A program made the position numbers and the translations under genes. 64,000 nucleotides of DNA from Paenibacillus ottowii (GTDB lineage Bacteria > Bacillota > Bacilli > Paenibacillales > Paenibacillaceae): NCBI RefSeq assembly GCF_006874425.1, contig NZ_VIJZ01000006.1, forward strand, positions 62,001-126,000. Reading direction: 5' to 3'. The notes under the pieces are model-generated. The model was not told where the DNA came from, did no database searches, and saw nothing but the letters and a program-made list of their open reading frames with translations. This document shows, piece by piece, positions 56,043 to 64,000 of this stretch; the first letter of the stretch is position 1, and every line of letters starts with the position of its first letter.

Positions 56043-56093
56043 AAAAGCCTTCCCGACCATCCTTCATTGTTGAAGGATCATTGAGAAGACTTT
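56043..56093 (-). terminator. Terminator of gerE
   Basis: On the minus strand AAAGTCTTCTC and GGGAAGGCTTT pair imperfectly around a perfect inner CCTTC/GAAGG hairpin, followed by TGTTTTG. Confidence 0.7.
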
Positions 56094-56115
56094 GTACCCC
56101 GCAAGGAACGAGAGG

Positions 56116-56343
56116 TCAGATTTTTAATTCGCCAAGCCTGATTAATTCTACGACCGCCTGTGAACGACCTTTTACGTTCAATTTTTGCATCACATTAGAA
56201 ATATGGTTACGCACCGTCTTCTCACTAATAAATAGTTGTCCGGCGATGTCACGCGTTGTTTTGTCCTGCACGAGCAGTTCAAATACTTCACGTTCACGGT
56301 GAGTTAACAAAAACTTGTTTTTCTGGTCGTTACCCTTCGTCAA
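56116..56343 (-). CDS. gerE: Spore-coat gene regulator GerE
   Basis: 75 residues, nearly the size of Bacillus GerE. A single LuxR-type helix-turn-helix fills it: LLTHREREVFELLVQDKTT, ISEKTVRNHISNVMQKL, RSQAVVELIRLGEL. It acts late in sporulation in the mother cell with sigma-K. The start chosen is TTG at 56343, seven bases after AAGGAGG; an upstream TTG at 56382 and a GTG touching the site are less likely. Confidence 0.95.
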   Translation of the reverse strand: MTKGNDQKNKFLLTHREREVFELLVQDKTTRDIAGQLFISEKTVRNHISNVMQKLNVKGRSQAVVELIRLGELKI

Positions 56344-56511
56344 TTTCACCCCTCCTTGCTCGGGTTTTATGTGGTGTAACAAGGTTAAGGGATACAGTCA
56401 ACACATTTTATGTCATGTGCTCAGGTATGGTTCGATGTGCGGATAAAAATGGGCATAGGCACCTTACTTACAGCTTTAATGATGAGTTGAACTTTGTGTC
56501 TAAATTATGTA

Positions 56512-56540
56512 TTGACAGGTATATAGACCAGCCTTATGAT
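56512..56540 (+). promoter_or_regulatory. Sigma-A promoter of the efe operon
   Basis: TTGACA and TATGAT with a 17-base spacer, a near-perfect housekeeping promoter just upstream of a Fur box. Confidence 0.9.
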
Positions 56541-56555
56541 AAGAAAAAATGCGAC

Positions 56556-56570
56556 TGATAATCATTATCA
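56556..56570 (+). promoter_or_regulatory. Fur box
   Basis: TGATAATCATTATCA is a perfect 7-1-7 Fur site. It lies about ten bases after the expected transcription start, so iron-loaded Fur would block the efe operon. Confidence 0.92.
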
Positions 56571-56650
56571 AAAAAAGGTAATTCGATATAGAGATCGCGC
56601 AATAGACTATGGTTCAGGGCCAGTTTGGCCAGAAAGGGTGTTCATTGATT

Positions 56651-57529
56651 ATGAAACTACGTTATGCCGTGCCGGCCGGAGTGCTGGTCTCTTCTATTCT
56701 GTTTGCAGGTTGCGGACAAACTGGAACTGCGGATACGCAGCCCGCTGCGACATCCAAAGATACAGGGGCTGCAACACAGACCACGACTGCGGCGGCGACT
56801 GCTCCCAATTTTGATCAAGCGGTTGCGGCTTACCGTACCTATGCAACCGAGCAATGCGATACGTTTGTGAAAAAGACGGAAGAATTCACGAACGCAGTCA
56901 AAGCTGGCCAGCTGGACAAAGCCAAGTCTTTGTACGCTCCGGCACGTATGTACTATGAACGGATCGAACCCATTGCGGAAGCACTAGGCGATCTGGACCC
57001 GAATATTGACGCCCGTGACGGTGATGTGGATGCAGCAGATTGGCGCGGCTTTCACCGTATTGAAAAAACATTATGGGAAGAAAACACGACCAAAGGGTTA
57101 AACGAGTATTCCGACCGCCTGCTGAGTGATGCCAAGCTGCTGCGCGCCAAAGTAGAAACAGTTAACATTGATGCCAGCCTGATGGTAACAGGTGCCGTCG
57201 AGTTGCTGAACGAAGTATCTACCTCGAAGGTAACAGGTGAAGAGGAACGTTATTCTCATACAGACTTGTACGACTTTGCGGCCAATGTAGAGGGTGCTCA
57301 AAAGATTTATGACATTTTGAAAACAGATCTGAACCAAAAAGACGCGGCGTTGGAAAAGCAAATCGGTGAACGCTTCACAGCCTTACAGCAGGAGCTAGCT
57401 CCTTTCAAAGACGGCGAAGGCTATGTATCGTATACAAAACTGAAACCGGAAGAAATTAAAAAACTGAGCCAGAACCTCGATGCCTTGGCAGAACCGTTGT
57501 CCCAAATGGGGAAATTGTTAGGAGTGTAA
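56651..57529 (+). CDS. efeO: EfeO/EfeM-type imelysin lipoprotein
   Basis: 292 residues, first ATG at 56651. A lipoprotein signal (VPAGVLVSSILFAGC) places it on the outer membrane face of the cell; a Thr/Ala-rich linker follows. The body is an M75 imelysin domain (about 55-290) with DARDGDVDAADWRGFHRIEKTLW, the conserved HxxE-type metal motif. There is no cupredoxin domain. It passes iron to the permease. First gene of the operon. Confidence 0.92.
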   Translation: MKLRYAVPAGVLVSSILFAGCGQTGTADTQPAATSKDTGAATQTTTAAATAPNFDQAVAAYRTYATEQCDTFVKKTEEFTNAVKAGQLDKAKSLYAPARMYYERIEPIAEALGDLDPNIDARDGDVDAADWRGFHRIEKTLWEENTTKGLNEYSDRLLSDAKLLRAKVETVNIDASLMVTGAVELLNEVSTSKVTGEEERYSHTDLYDFAANVEGAQKIYDILKTDLNQKDAALEKQIGERFTALQQELAPFKDGEGYVSYTKLKPEEIKKLSQNLDALAEPLSQMGKLLGV

Positions 57530-57533
57530 TGAT

Positions 57534-58898
57534 ATGAAGGGCTTTAAGCGGCAAAAAGGACAAGAAAAGCCGCAATATGCGGAATCCCGTAATAAACGGG
57601 CTGATCTGGCAAAAAAGGATGCTCAGCCTGTGGATGATGAACAATCTGGAAAAGGTAAATCCGTATCACGCCGTGATTTATTGAAGCTGGCAGGAGTAGG
57701 CGGACTAGGTCTCCTGCTTGGCGGCGGTGGCGTGGGCGCTGTGCTGTCAGCCAGTCAACGCCTCGAAAGCATGATGACAGCGGCAGATACTAAAGATGTG
57801 GTCCCTTTTTACGGCAAACATCAGGCTGGCATTGTGACTCCGGCACAAGATTTTATCTGTTTCGCCGCTTTCGATCTAATGACCCGCGACAAGGAACAGG
57901 TGCGAAATCTCTTCAAGGCCTGGACGGAAGCAAGTGCGACAATGACTTCTGGTGTGCTGCTTGGTACTGATAATGAAAATCTCAATCTCCCTCCTTCCGA
58001 TACGGGCGAGGCAGCGGGATTGTCTCCGTCCCGAACGACGATCACTTTTGGTGTGGGTCCATCCTTTTTTGATGGACGCTACGGTCTGGCAGGGCTCAAG
58101 CCTGCCGGGTTCCGTGAGCTGCCTCGTTTTCAGGGAGATGCCCTGGAGGAGCAATGGTGCGGCGGTGACATCGGTGTACAGGTATGTGCCAATGACTTGC
58201 AGGTCGCTTTCCATGCCCTGCGTAATTTGGCGCGTATCGCCAGAGGCACGGCGGTCCTTCGCTGGACGCAGGAAGGCTTTCAGCGGACAGCACAAGCTGA
58301 TCCTGCGGGCAGCACCCCGCGTAATTTGCTTGGCTTCAAAGACGGCACGGGTAACCCGGACACGTCCAAGGCAGACGAAATGAATCGGCTGGTGTGGACA
58401 CAAGCCAATGACGGACCTGCTTGGATGGGCGACGGCAGCTATATGGCTGTACGCCGTATTCGTATGCGGGTAGAGGTATGGGATCGTTCAACTTTAGGCG
58501 ACCAGGAGAACACCTTTGGACGCCATCGCAGCAGCGGTGCTCCACTGGGCAAGACCAAAGAATTCGACAAGCTGGATCTGGCAGCTACAAATCCGGAAGG
58601 CAAACCGCTTACGCCCCCCACCTCTCATGTGGCATTGGCTCATGGGGACGGGAGCATTAATATTTTGCGGAGGTCTTATTCGTATTCAAGCGGATTAGAC
58701 AAGCAAACAGGACAGCTCGATGCCGGGCTGCTGTTCATCAGCTATCAGCGTGATCTGTTCAAGCAGTTCGTCCACATTCAGGAGAAGCTTGCACGCAATG
58801 ACAAGCTGAACGAATACATTGTACACAAAGGCAGTGCGGTGTTCGCCTGCTTCCCAGGTGTATCGCAAGGCGGCTACATCGGGGATACGTTATTTTAG
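57534..58898 (+). CDS. efeB: Deferrochelatase/peroxidase EfeB (DyP type)
   Basis: 454 residues. A Tat signal SRRDLLKLAGVGGLG begins only at about residue 44, after an unusually long charged n-region. The dye-decolourising peroxidase fold has LLGFKDGTGNP (catalytic Asp) and NTFGRHRSSGAPLG (haem His region). EfeB oxidises Fe(II) or releases iron from haem for the permease. AGGAGTG lies seven bases before ATG, overlapping the efeO end. Confidence 0.94.
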   Translation: MKGFKRQKGQEKPQYAESRNKRADLAKKDAQPVDDEQSGKGKSVSRRDLLKLAGVGGLGLLLGGGGVGAVLSASQRLESMMTAADTKDVVPFYGKHQAGIVTPAQDFICFAAFDLMTRDKEQVRNLFKAWTEASATMTSGVLLGTDNENLNLPPSDTGEAAGLSPSRTTITFGVGPSFFDGRYGLAGLKPAGFRELPRFQGDALEEQWCGGDIGVQVCANDLQVAFHALRNLARIARGTAVLRWTQEGFQRTAQADPAGSTPRNLLGFKDGTGNPDTSKADEMNRLVWTQANDGPAWMGDGSYMAVRRIRMRVEVWDRSTLGDQENTFGRHRSSGAPLGKTKEFDKLDLAATNPEGKPLTPPTSHVALAHGDGSINILRRSYSYSSGLDKQTGQLDAGLLFISYQRDLFKQFVHIQEKLARNDKLNEYIVHKGSAVFACFPGVSQGGYIGDTLF

Positions 58899-58922
58899 GA
58901 GCAGGCAAGGAAGGGGATTTAT

Positions 58923-60752
58923 ATGAATCGGCGCAATAAAAGCTTGAGGTGGGTGTTTGTGCTGGCGGCGGCGCTGCTGCTGACAGCAACTCCCTTCATA
59001 TCCGGCTCCGGGTCGGCCGCCTTCGCACAATCAAATGCTAAAGCTGTCTCTAATGAGCAGCTGATGCCTGTGGTCGGCGGAGCACTGGTGGAGGCGGGAC
59101 AAGCCCAATGGGCGGAAGCCTCCAAGGATTTAAAGGAATTTCGCGGTTTGTGGGAAGCTGCCAAAACCAATGGCGGGGACTCAGCTCATATTGCAGCGGT
59201 AGATCAAGCTCTGACTGATGCAGAAGAGGCGCTTGCCCATGGCGGCGGGGATTCAGCGAAAGCTGCGTTATCCGTGTTGGCCCGCTCGGTCAATGAGTAC
59301 GTAACTGCTGCCGAGGGAGATAAACCAGCTCAGGCCGGAGCCAAAGCAGCGGAAAAGCTGCTTCCTATGGCGAAGGGCAGTCTGGCTGCCATGCAAAAAG
59401 GCGATTGGGCTGCTGCGCGGGTGGATTACGACCGAATCGTTAAAGCCTGGTACCAGGTAGAGACACCGATTCGTTCGGACCATTTTTCGGTATATAGCTC
59501 GCTTGAAACGAAAATCAGCCTCATTCGCATCTCCATGCAAGCGGAGCCCATACGTCAGGCACAGGCTCTCAAGGAAATGCAGGCGTTAACGACGCTGCTG
59601 GCTGATTATAGTCAGGGCAAACTTGTGAACACAGGGCAAGGAGCAAATGCAGGCAATGCTGCTGCCGGAGCGGCGAATGGTTCAACAGCCACTCTGGGCG
59701 ATGCAGTCACCCTTCTTGAATCCGCACGCCAGGATGTTGTAGCTCATCAGCCAGAGCAAGCGGCAGACAAGGTAGGGCAGTTTATCGCTCTATGGCCTTC
59801 CGTCGAAGGACATGTACAAATTTCCGATCCGGCGTCTTACACGGCGATTGAGAATCAAATGACCGAGACGTCCGGATCTCTGCTGTCTTCTCCACCGAAT
59901 ACAGATAAAGCCTTGCAGACGCTGGATCAGATGCTGGACAGGCTCCGTCCGTTAACGGAGCAACGTTCTTATACTGCCTGGGATGCCGCACTGATTTTGC
60001 TGCGCGAGGGCCTAGAGGCCATTCTCGTGCTCGCAGCTTTGCTGGCATATGCCAAAAAAAGCGGCGAAGATGTGGCTGGACGATGGATATGGGCAGGGGC
60101 TGGCACGGGGCTGGTGCTGAGCGGAATTCTGGCGGTGCTGTTCACCTCGCTGGTAGCAGCTGCGGCATCGGGCAGCGTGCGTGAGCTGCTGGAAGGTATC
60201 ACCGGGCTGGTGGCGGTTGTGCTAATGCTAACCGTCGGGAACTGGCTGCATAGCAAGTCCAATGCTGCCGCGTGGAACCGCTTTGTGGAAAGCAGCGTAG
60301 GCAATGCGCTGGCACGGGGCAGTCTGTGGTCGTTATTTGCGGTTTCTGCACTTGCTATTCTACGTGAAGGAGCCGAGACAGCTATTTTTTATATCGGTAT
60401 GGCTCCAGCCATCGAACCCTCGCAATTGCTGCTTGGTATTGGCTCGGCAATGGGGATATTGGTCGTTCTTGCTTTTGCGATCATCAAATTCAGTGTACGG
60501 TTGCCAATTCGCGCCTTTTTCCTGACTGCGACTGTACTGATTTACTATCTCGTCTTCCGATTTTTGGGCGAAAGCATTCATTCGCTTCAGGTGGCCGGCA
60601 AGCTTCCAGGGCACACGGCGTCCTCGCTTCCATCCATTAGCTGGCTGGGGATGTATCCAACTTGGGAAACCTTTATCCCACAAGCCCTTGTGCTGATCTT
60701 TATGGTGTGGCAGCTGGTGCGGCAGGAAATACGCAGCTCCAACTCACGTTAA
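58923..60752 (+). CDS. efeU: Iron permease EfeU with extracytoplasmic N-terminal domain
   Basis: 609 residues. A signal peptide (about 1-36) is followed by an alpha-helical, alanine-rich outer domain (about 40-350), then an FTR1 membrane domain with seven or so helices. The iron-binding motifs are REGLEAIL (about 361) and REGAETAIF (about 484). The long N-terminal part is typical of Gram-positive FTR1 fusions. AAGGGGA precedes ATG. Last gene of the efe operon. Confidence 0.93.
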   Translation: MNRRNKSLRWVFVLAAALLLTATPFISGSGSAAFAQSNAKAVSNEQLMPVVGGALVEAGQAQWAEASKDLKEFRGLWEAAKTNGGDSAHIAAVDQALTDAEEALAHGGGDSAKAALSVLARSVNEYVTAAEGDKPAQAGAKAAEKLLPMAKGSLAAMQKGDWAAARVDYDRIVKAWYQVETPIRSDHFSVYSSLETKISLIRISMQAEPIRQAQALKEMQALTTLLADYSQGKLVNTGQGANAGNAAAGAANGSTATLGDAVTLLESARQDVVAHQPEQAADKVGQFIALWPSVEGHVQISDPASYTAIENQMTETSGSLLSSPPNTDKALQTLDQMLDRLRPLTEQRSYTAWDAALILLREGLEAILVLAALLAYAKKSGEDVAGRWIWAGAGTGLVLSGILAVLFTSLVAAAASGSVRELLEGITGLVAVVLMLTVGNWLHSKSNAAAWNRFVESSVGNALARGSLWSLFAVSALAILREGAETAIFYIGMAPAIEPSQLLLGIGSAMGILVVLAFAIIKFSVRLPIRAFFLTATVLIYYLVFRFLGESIHSLQVAGKLPGHTASSLPSISWLGMYPTWETFIPQALVLIFMVWQLVRQEIRSSNSR

Positions 60753-60773
60753 TTCGATACTACAATAAAATGT

Positions 60774-60830
60774 AAAAAAACGCCAAGTCACTGGTTCGAT
60801 GGATATCGACTCCTATGATTTGGCGTTTTT
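60774..60830. terminator. Bidirectional terminator after efeU
   Basis: AAAAACGCCAA and TTGGCGTTTTT pair with TCA/TGA inside, and A and T runs on the two sides also end the decarboxylase gene from the other strand. Confidence 0.9.
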
Positions 60831-60836
60831 ACATAT

Positions 60837-62114
60837 TTACCTTACATTCTCAGGCAACGCAATCATGCGCTGATGGTGCAGCAGGTCTGTGCGATCACCG
60901 TGTTCACGAATGACATGCACCTCCCCGCGATAATGGAGCAGTTCTGCCGGAGTAGCATGTCCCAAAAAATATAATGGGCTATAGCTCAATCCATAGGCTC
61001 CTGCATTCGGAAAAGCAATATAATCGCCCTCGTGAATCGGAGGCAGCTCCGCTTTTTTCACAATACAATCCTCAGGTGTACATAACGGACCGACAATGCT
61101 AACTGTCTCAAGTTCTGTAAGAATCTCTGCTGATTGCCTGCGCATAATACGCACCGGATAATTGTCCCTTATGCGGCGTCCTCGAAAGGTAGCTGCGGCA
61201 TAGTGATTCATGCCGCCATCAGCCACGACAAACTTCTCTCCCTTGGATTCTTTGGTATACAACGCCCGGCAGACATACATGCCTGATTGAGCGACCAGAT
61301 ACCTGCCGCTTTCGATGATCAGCCTAACTCCCGGTATACGGGATTGGGTCTGTTCCGCGAGTTCGTTGAGTCCGTCAATGACATGATCCATATCCAGCGG
61401 CTGTTCATGAGCAAAATAAGGTACACCAAACCCGCCGCCCAAATTGATCGTATGCATCGCCACGCCATACTGAGCCTGCACCCGTTCTGCCAGCTGCAAG
61501 GTATTCCCAAATGAAGCCAAAATCTGATCTGCCTTCAGCATTTGCGTACCTGTATATACTTGAATGCCTTGAAAATATACGTGCGGGCAATCTTCCAGCA
61601 CCTTAAAAAAGTCATCCAGTTGCCCTTCGTCGACTCCAAAAGGGCGCGGAACCCCGCCCATTTTAATCGTTGCCCCCGACAGGTCATTATCGGGATTGAT
61701 TCGAACCGCGGCCTTGACCAACACGCCCGTTTGGGCGGCAATGTCCTCCAGTAGACGCAGTTCTCTCACCGATTCGACATGAATGCAGCCGATCCCACAG
61801 GCTATCGCCTCGCGCAGCTCGGCTACTGTTTTCCCCGGTCCGGCGTACAGCACGTCCTCCGTAGCATACCCGGCTTCCATGGCGACGAATAGTTCTCCAG
61901 CCGAAGCAATCTCGACACCGCAACCTAACGAGCGCAGCAACCCGGCCAAGGCTACGTTACCATTAGCCTTGAGCGCGTAATGTACACGCACGGTCGGATG
62001 TAATCGGGCCAGCAATGAGCTGACATGTGCATGCAGCGCGTCTCCATCATAATAATAAAAGGGTGTCGGATGGTCGCCGAATCGCTCCAGTAAAATTTCG
62101 TCTTTTTGATACAT
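60837..62114 (-). CDS. PLP-dependent decarboxylase (DapDC/ODC fold III type)
   Basis: 425 residues from the ATG at 62114 (MYQKDEILLERFGDHPTPFYYYD), eleven bases after AGAGGAGG. An ATG at 62162 has no site but would add 16 residues. VHYALKANGN carries the PLP lysine, GGGFGVPY is the phosphate loop, and EPGRY-like IESGRYLVAQSG and GPLCTPED hold the substrate Cys and Asp. It may decarboxylate an amino acid other than diaminopimelate. Its neighbours (oxidoreductase, glycosyltransferase) point to secondary or surface metabolite synthesis. Confidence 0.85.
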   Translation of the reverse strand: MYQKDEILLERFGDHPTPFYYYDGDALHAHVSSLLARLHPTVRVHYALKANGNVALAGLLRSLGCGVEIASAGELFVAMEAGYATEDVLYAGPGKTVAELREAIACGIGCIHVESVRELRLLEDIAAQTGVLVKAAVRINPDNDLSGATIKMGGVPRPFGVDEGQLDDFFKVLEDCPHVYFQGIQVYTGTQMLKADQILASFGNTLQLAERVQAQYGVAMHTINLGGGFGVPYFAHEQPLDMDHVIDGLNELAEQTQSRIPGVRLIIESGRYLVAQSGMYVCRALYTKESKGEKFVVADGGMNHYAAATFRGRRIRDNYPVRIMRRQSAEILTELETVSIVGPLCTPEDCIVKKAELPPIHEGDYIAFPNAGAYGLSYSPLYFLGHATPAELLHYRGEVHVIREHGDRTDLLHHQRMIALPENVR

Positions 62115-62204
62115 CTGCTGAATCGCCTCCTCTCTTTGCTTGGATACTCCGTATTTTTTCATTATTCGAATTTCGCCGTTTGAAAACCACGATCACGATC
62201 ATGC

Positions 62205-63293
62205 TCATACAGCATAGATTGTCTCACCCGAGCTTGCTGCTTTATGAATAGCTGCCAGCAGTCTGACGCGTTCAGCAGCCTCATGAAATGGAATGGGCTC
62301 CGTTTCACCACGGATGATGCTGCAGAAGGCATTCAACTGATTGACATAATAGTTCATGGGCTCAAAAACTGTCTTGCTATGCGAAGATGTCTGTGATGAC
62401 ATGGACATTGCCGTGGCATCCGTTATATTCACGGCGATATCGTTCTTCATTTCCGTCTTGAGGGCCATCTTATAAAAGCCTAAATTCGCCCGAAAGCAAT
62501 CCTTTAAGGTGACTACTGCCGAATCAAAGGTCAGTACATGAGCACAGCGATAAGGGCGCTCAAATGAGAAGAGGGCAGATGCCTTTAGTCCACTCGGGTA
62601 ACGGGCTTGGGCATGAAATGTCCAGTCACAGCCATGAGGACCAGCGAAATCCGATTGACTGTGAAACTCCGCCTGCTCCAGTCCAACGACAGCCTGAAGA
62701 AATTGGAGCCAGTACACACCCAAATCCCAAAAGCACCCTCCACCCTGCTCTGGACGGGAGCGGTAATTGTCCGCATGCCCTTCTTTTGCCGGAATGCATA
62801 AACTCGTCTCTATGGAGCACAAGCGACCATAACGACCCGATTCAACGATTCTGCGCAGCTCACGCTGCCAGGGATGATGCTGCACCATGACTCCCTCCAG
62901 CAGATAGGCGTTGCCCTGTTCAACGATAGCTGCCAGGGGAGCTAGATCAGCCGTATTCAGGCATAACGGTTTTTCCACCAGCACGTGCTTATGAGCTTGT
63001 AGAGCTCTGCCAATCCACTCAGCATGTAAATCGTTGCTGAGCGCAATATATACAGCGTCGATATCTGGGTCTTTAAGCATATCCTCAGCATGACGATAAA
63101 CGACCTTGACTCCAAAACGCTCTGCCATTTCTTCCGCCTTGGCAACTGTACGGTTCGCTAACGCAGTCACGCGGGCTCCTGCAACATGTCGGATCGGTTC
63201 CAGCAACGCACGAGGGGCTATAGCCGAACAGCCAATGATCCCAAAGCGAATATCTTGCATCGCAGGTTCTTGCGCAGCCGCGGCAGCGTTCAT
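62205..63293 (-). CDS. Gfo/Idh/MocA-family oxidoreductase
   Basis: 362 residues. FGIIGCSAIAPRALLEPI is the NAD(P) loop, and VLVEKPLCLN contains the EKP motif with the catalytic lysine. GGGCFWDLGVYWLQFL is the substrate-side segment. It oxidises or reduces a sugar hydroxyl. The start overlaps the preceding gene by four bases (ATGA), with AGGG seven bases ahead. Confidence 0.9.
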   Translation of the reverse strand: MNAAAAAQEPAMQDIRFGIIGCSAIAPRALLEPIRHVAGARVTALANRTVAKAEEMAERFGVKVVYRHAEDMLKDPDIDAVYIALSNDLHAEWIGRALQAHKHVLVEKPLCLNTADLAPLAAIVEQGNAYLLEGVMVQHHPWQRELRRIVESGRYGRLCSIETSLCIPAKEGHADNYRSRPEQGGGCFWDLGVYWLQFLQAVVGLEQAEFHSQSDFAGPHGCDWTFHAQARYPSGLKASALFSFERPYRCAHVLTFDSAVVTLKDCFRANLGFYKMALKTEMKNDIAVNITDATAMSMSSQTSSHSKTVFEPMNYYVNQLNAFCSIIRGETEPIPFHEAAERVRLLAAIHKAASSGETIYAV

Positions 63294-64000
63294 GATCCCT
63301 GCTCCATTCCCGGTGAGCCTGCTGATGCGTGGATCTTATTCACATAAGACTCGATATAACGCGGCGTCCGACTGCGCAGCTCTATGATCCTCTGATGTAT
63401 TTCCTCCAGAATTTGGGCACTACCGCCATAGATCTCAATCCACGTCTCGTAGCGCATACCTAATCCAAGACGTTCCCATAAATCCGCATTATGCTTTTCA
63501 TGTACACCAAACGGCTCCAGCATAATCAGCGGAGTAGCTGTAGCGAACGAATCAGCCAGGCTGCCGCCGCCAGGCTTGCTGACAATGGCCTGGGCATGAC
63601 ATGCCCGGTCTAACATGCAATGGTAATCCGGTCCGACCTGATACATCGTTTCCTCACCCATTTTCACCTCTCCGAAAGGTGGAAATGTATACTCCCCGGC
63701 TTCATTTCGCTGCCATGTTCTCCACTGTGGGTCCATTCGAAAATAGCGTATACTATCCCGCCGTTCATCCGGTTGATCCTGGTCATACAGCAGCAAATCC
63801 AGCTCCCAGCCTGCTTCTTCCAACCGTCCAACCTTCTCACGGTAGGTACCCATCCCCCAACCGCCGCCATGTACGAATAAGCGAGATTGCCGTGCTTCAA
63901 AAGGGATATGCTCTACGGCAGGGATGTCAATATAGTGGCTGACTCTATTTTTATCATTTTCAAACAGGGTCGTTTCTCCACAACCATCAGCAAAATGCGG
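63290..64000 (-). CDS. GT-B fold glycosyltransferase (partial)
   Basis: The frame is open to the right edge, so only the C-terminal 236 residues are visible. FVHGGGWGMGTYR starts the donor half. VSKPGGGSLADSFATATPLIMLEPFGVHEKHNA is the nucleotide-sugar-binding signature of the MurG/UDP-glycosyltransferase type. It is coupled to the oxidoreductase by an ATGA overlap. Donor and acceptor unknown. Confidence 0.82.
   Translation of the reverse strand, partial: PHFADGCGETTLFENDKNRVSHYIDIPAVEHIPFEARQSRLFVHGGGWGMGTYREKVGRLEEAGWELDLLLYDQDQPDERRDSIRYFRMDPQWRTWQRNEAGEYTFPPFGEVKMGEETMYQVGPDYHCMLDRACHAQAIVSKPGGGSLADSFATATPLIMLEPFGVHEKHNADLWERLGLGMRYETWIEIYGGSAQILEEIHQRIIELRSRTPRYIESYVNKIHASAGSPGMEQGS

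Overview
The window looks like a chromosomal segment of a Paenibacillus, probably of the P. polymyxa group. This is inferred from gene content and from protein sequences such as GerE, GerM, RNase PH, YjfB, LicT/BglP and the EfeUOB system; no database search was possible. Strong AGGAGG-type ribosome-binding sites, frequent TTG and GTG starts and many compact U-tailed terminators fit a low-to-moderate GC Firmicute. I saw no insertion sequence, prophage module or CRISPR array.

Layout. 0-3.5 kb: the end of a LicT-type antiterminator, a textbook RAT/terminator, the beta-glucoside PTS permease bglP, and a membrane-anchored thioredoxin-like protein. 3.6-17.7 kb: a surface-polysaccharide locus with GDP-mannose pyrophosphorylase, a 1475-residue GT-C-like membrane protein, three glycosyltransferases and a flippase. 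It is interleaved with signalling proteins: a response regulator without its phospho-acceptor Asp, a sensor kinase with an unusual H-box, a stand-alone receiver protein, and a family 2 glycosyltransferase with a receiver-like N-terminal domain. 18-23.2 kb: malic enzyme, then a TPP-riboswitch-controlled tenA-thiM-thiD-thiE salvage operon. 23.3-28.7 kb: HxlR regulator and arginase-like protein, LacI regulator and GH4 6-phospho-beta-glucosidase, tRNA-Arg(TCT) with an odd tRNA-ended duplicate beside it, and small membrane proteins.

28.7-40.7 kb is mostly housekeeping: asnB, gerM-rph-rdgB, a PgpA-like protein, SDR/TetR with matching operators, a metallo-hydrolase/methyltransferase pair and a DUF72 protein. 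40.7-46.6 kb is a second glycan island on the minus strand (UDP-sugar dehydratase, UDP-sugar dehydrogenase, methyltransferase, two glycosyltransferases), with a GT-D-type transferase diverging from it. 46.8-56.4 kb holds an SGNH esterase, a chemoreceptor with yjfB, an M20 dipeptidase, rlmA preceded by a leader-peptide attenuator, an unknown gene pair, two tandem zinc-ribbon paralogues and the sporulation regulator gerE. 56.5-60.8 kb is a Fur-box-controlled efeO-efeB-efeU iron-uptake operon. 60.8-64 kb is a minus-strand group (GT-B glycosyltransferase, Gfo/Idh/MocA oxidoreductase, PLP-dependent decarboxylase) that runs off the right edge.

The best candidates for something undescribed are the polysaccharide locus with built-in two-component parts, including the receiver-glycosyltransferase fusion, and the attenuator ahead of rlmA. 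Next come the tRNA-ended RNA-like element beside tRNA-Arg and a small protein that appears to start at AUA behind a strong Shine-Dalgarno sequence.
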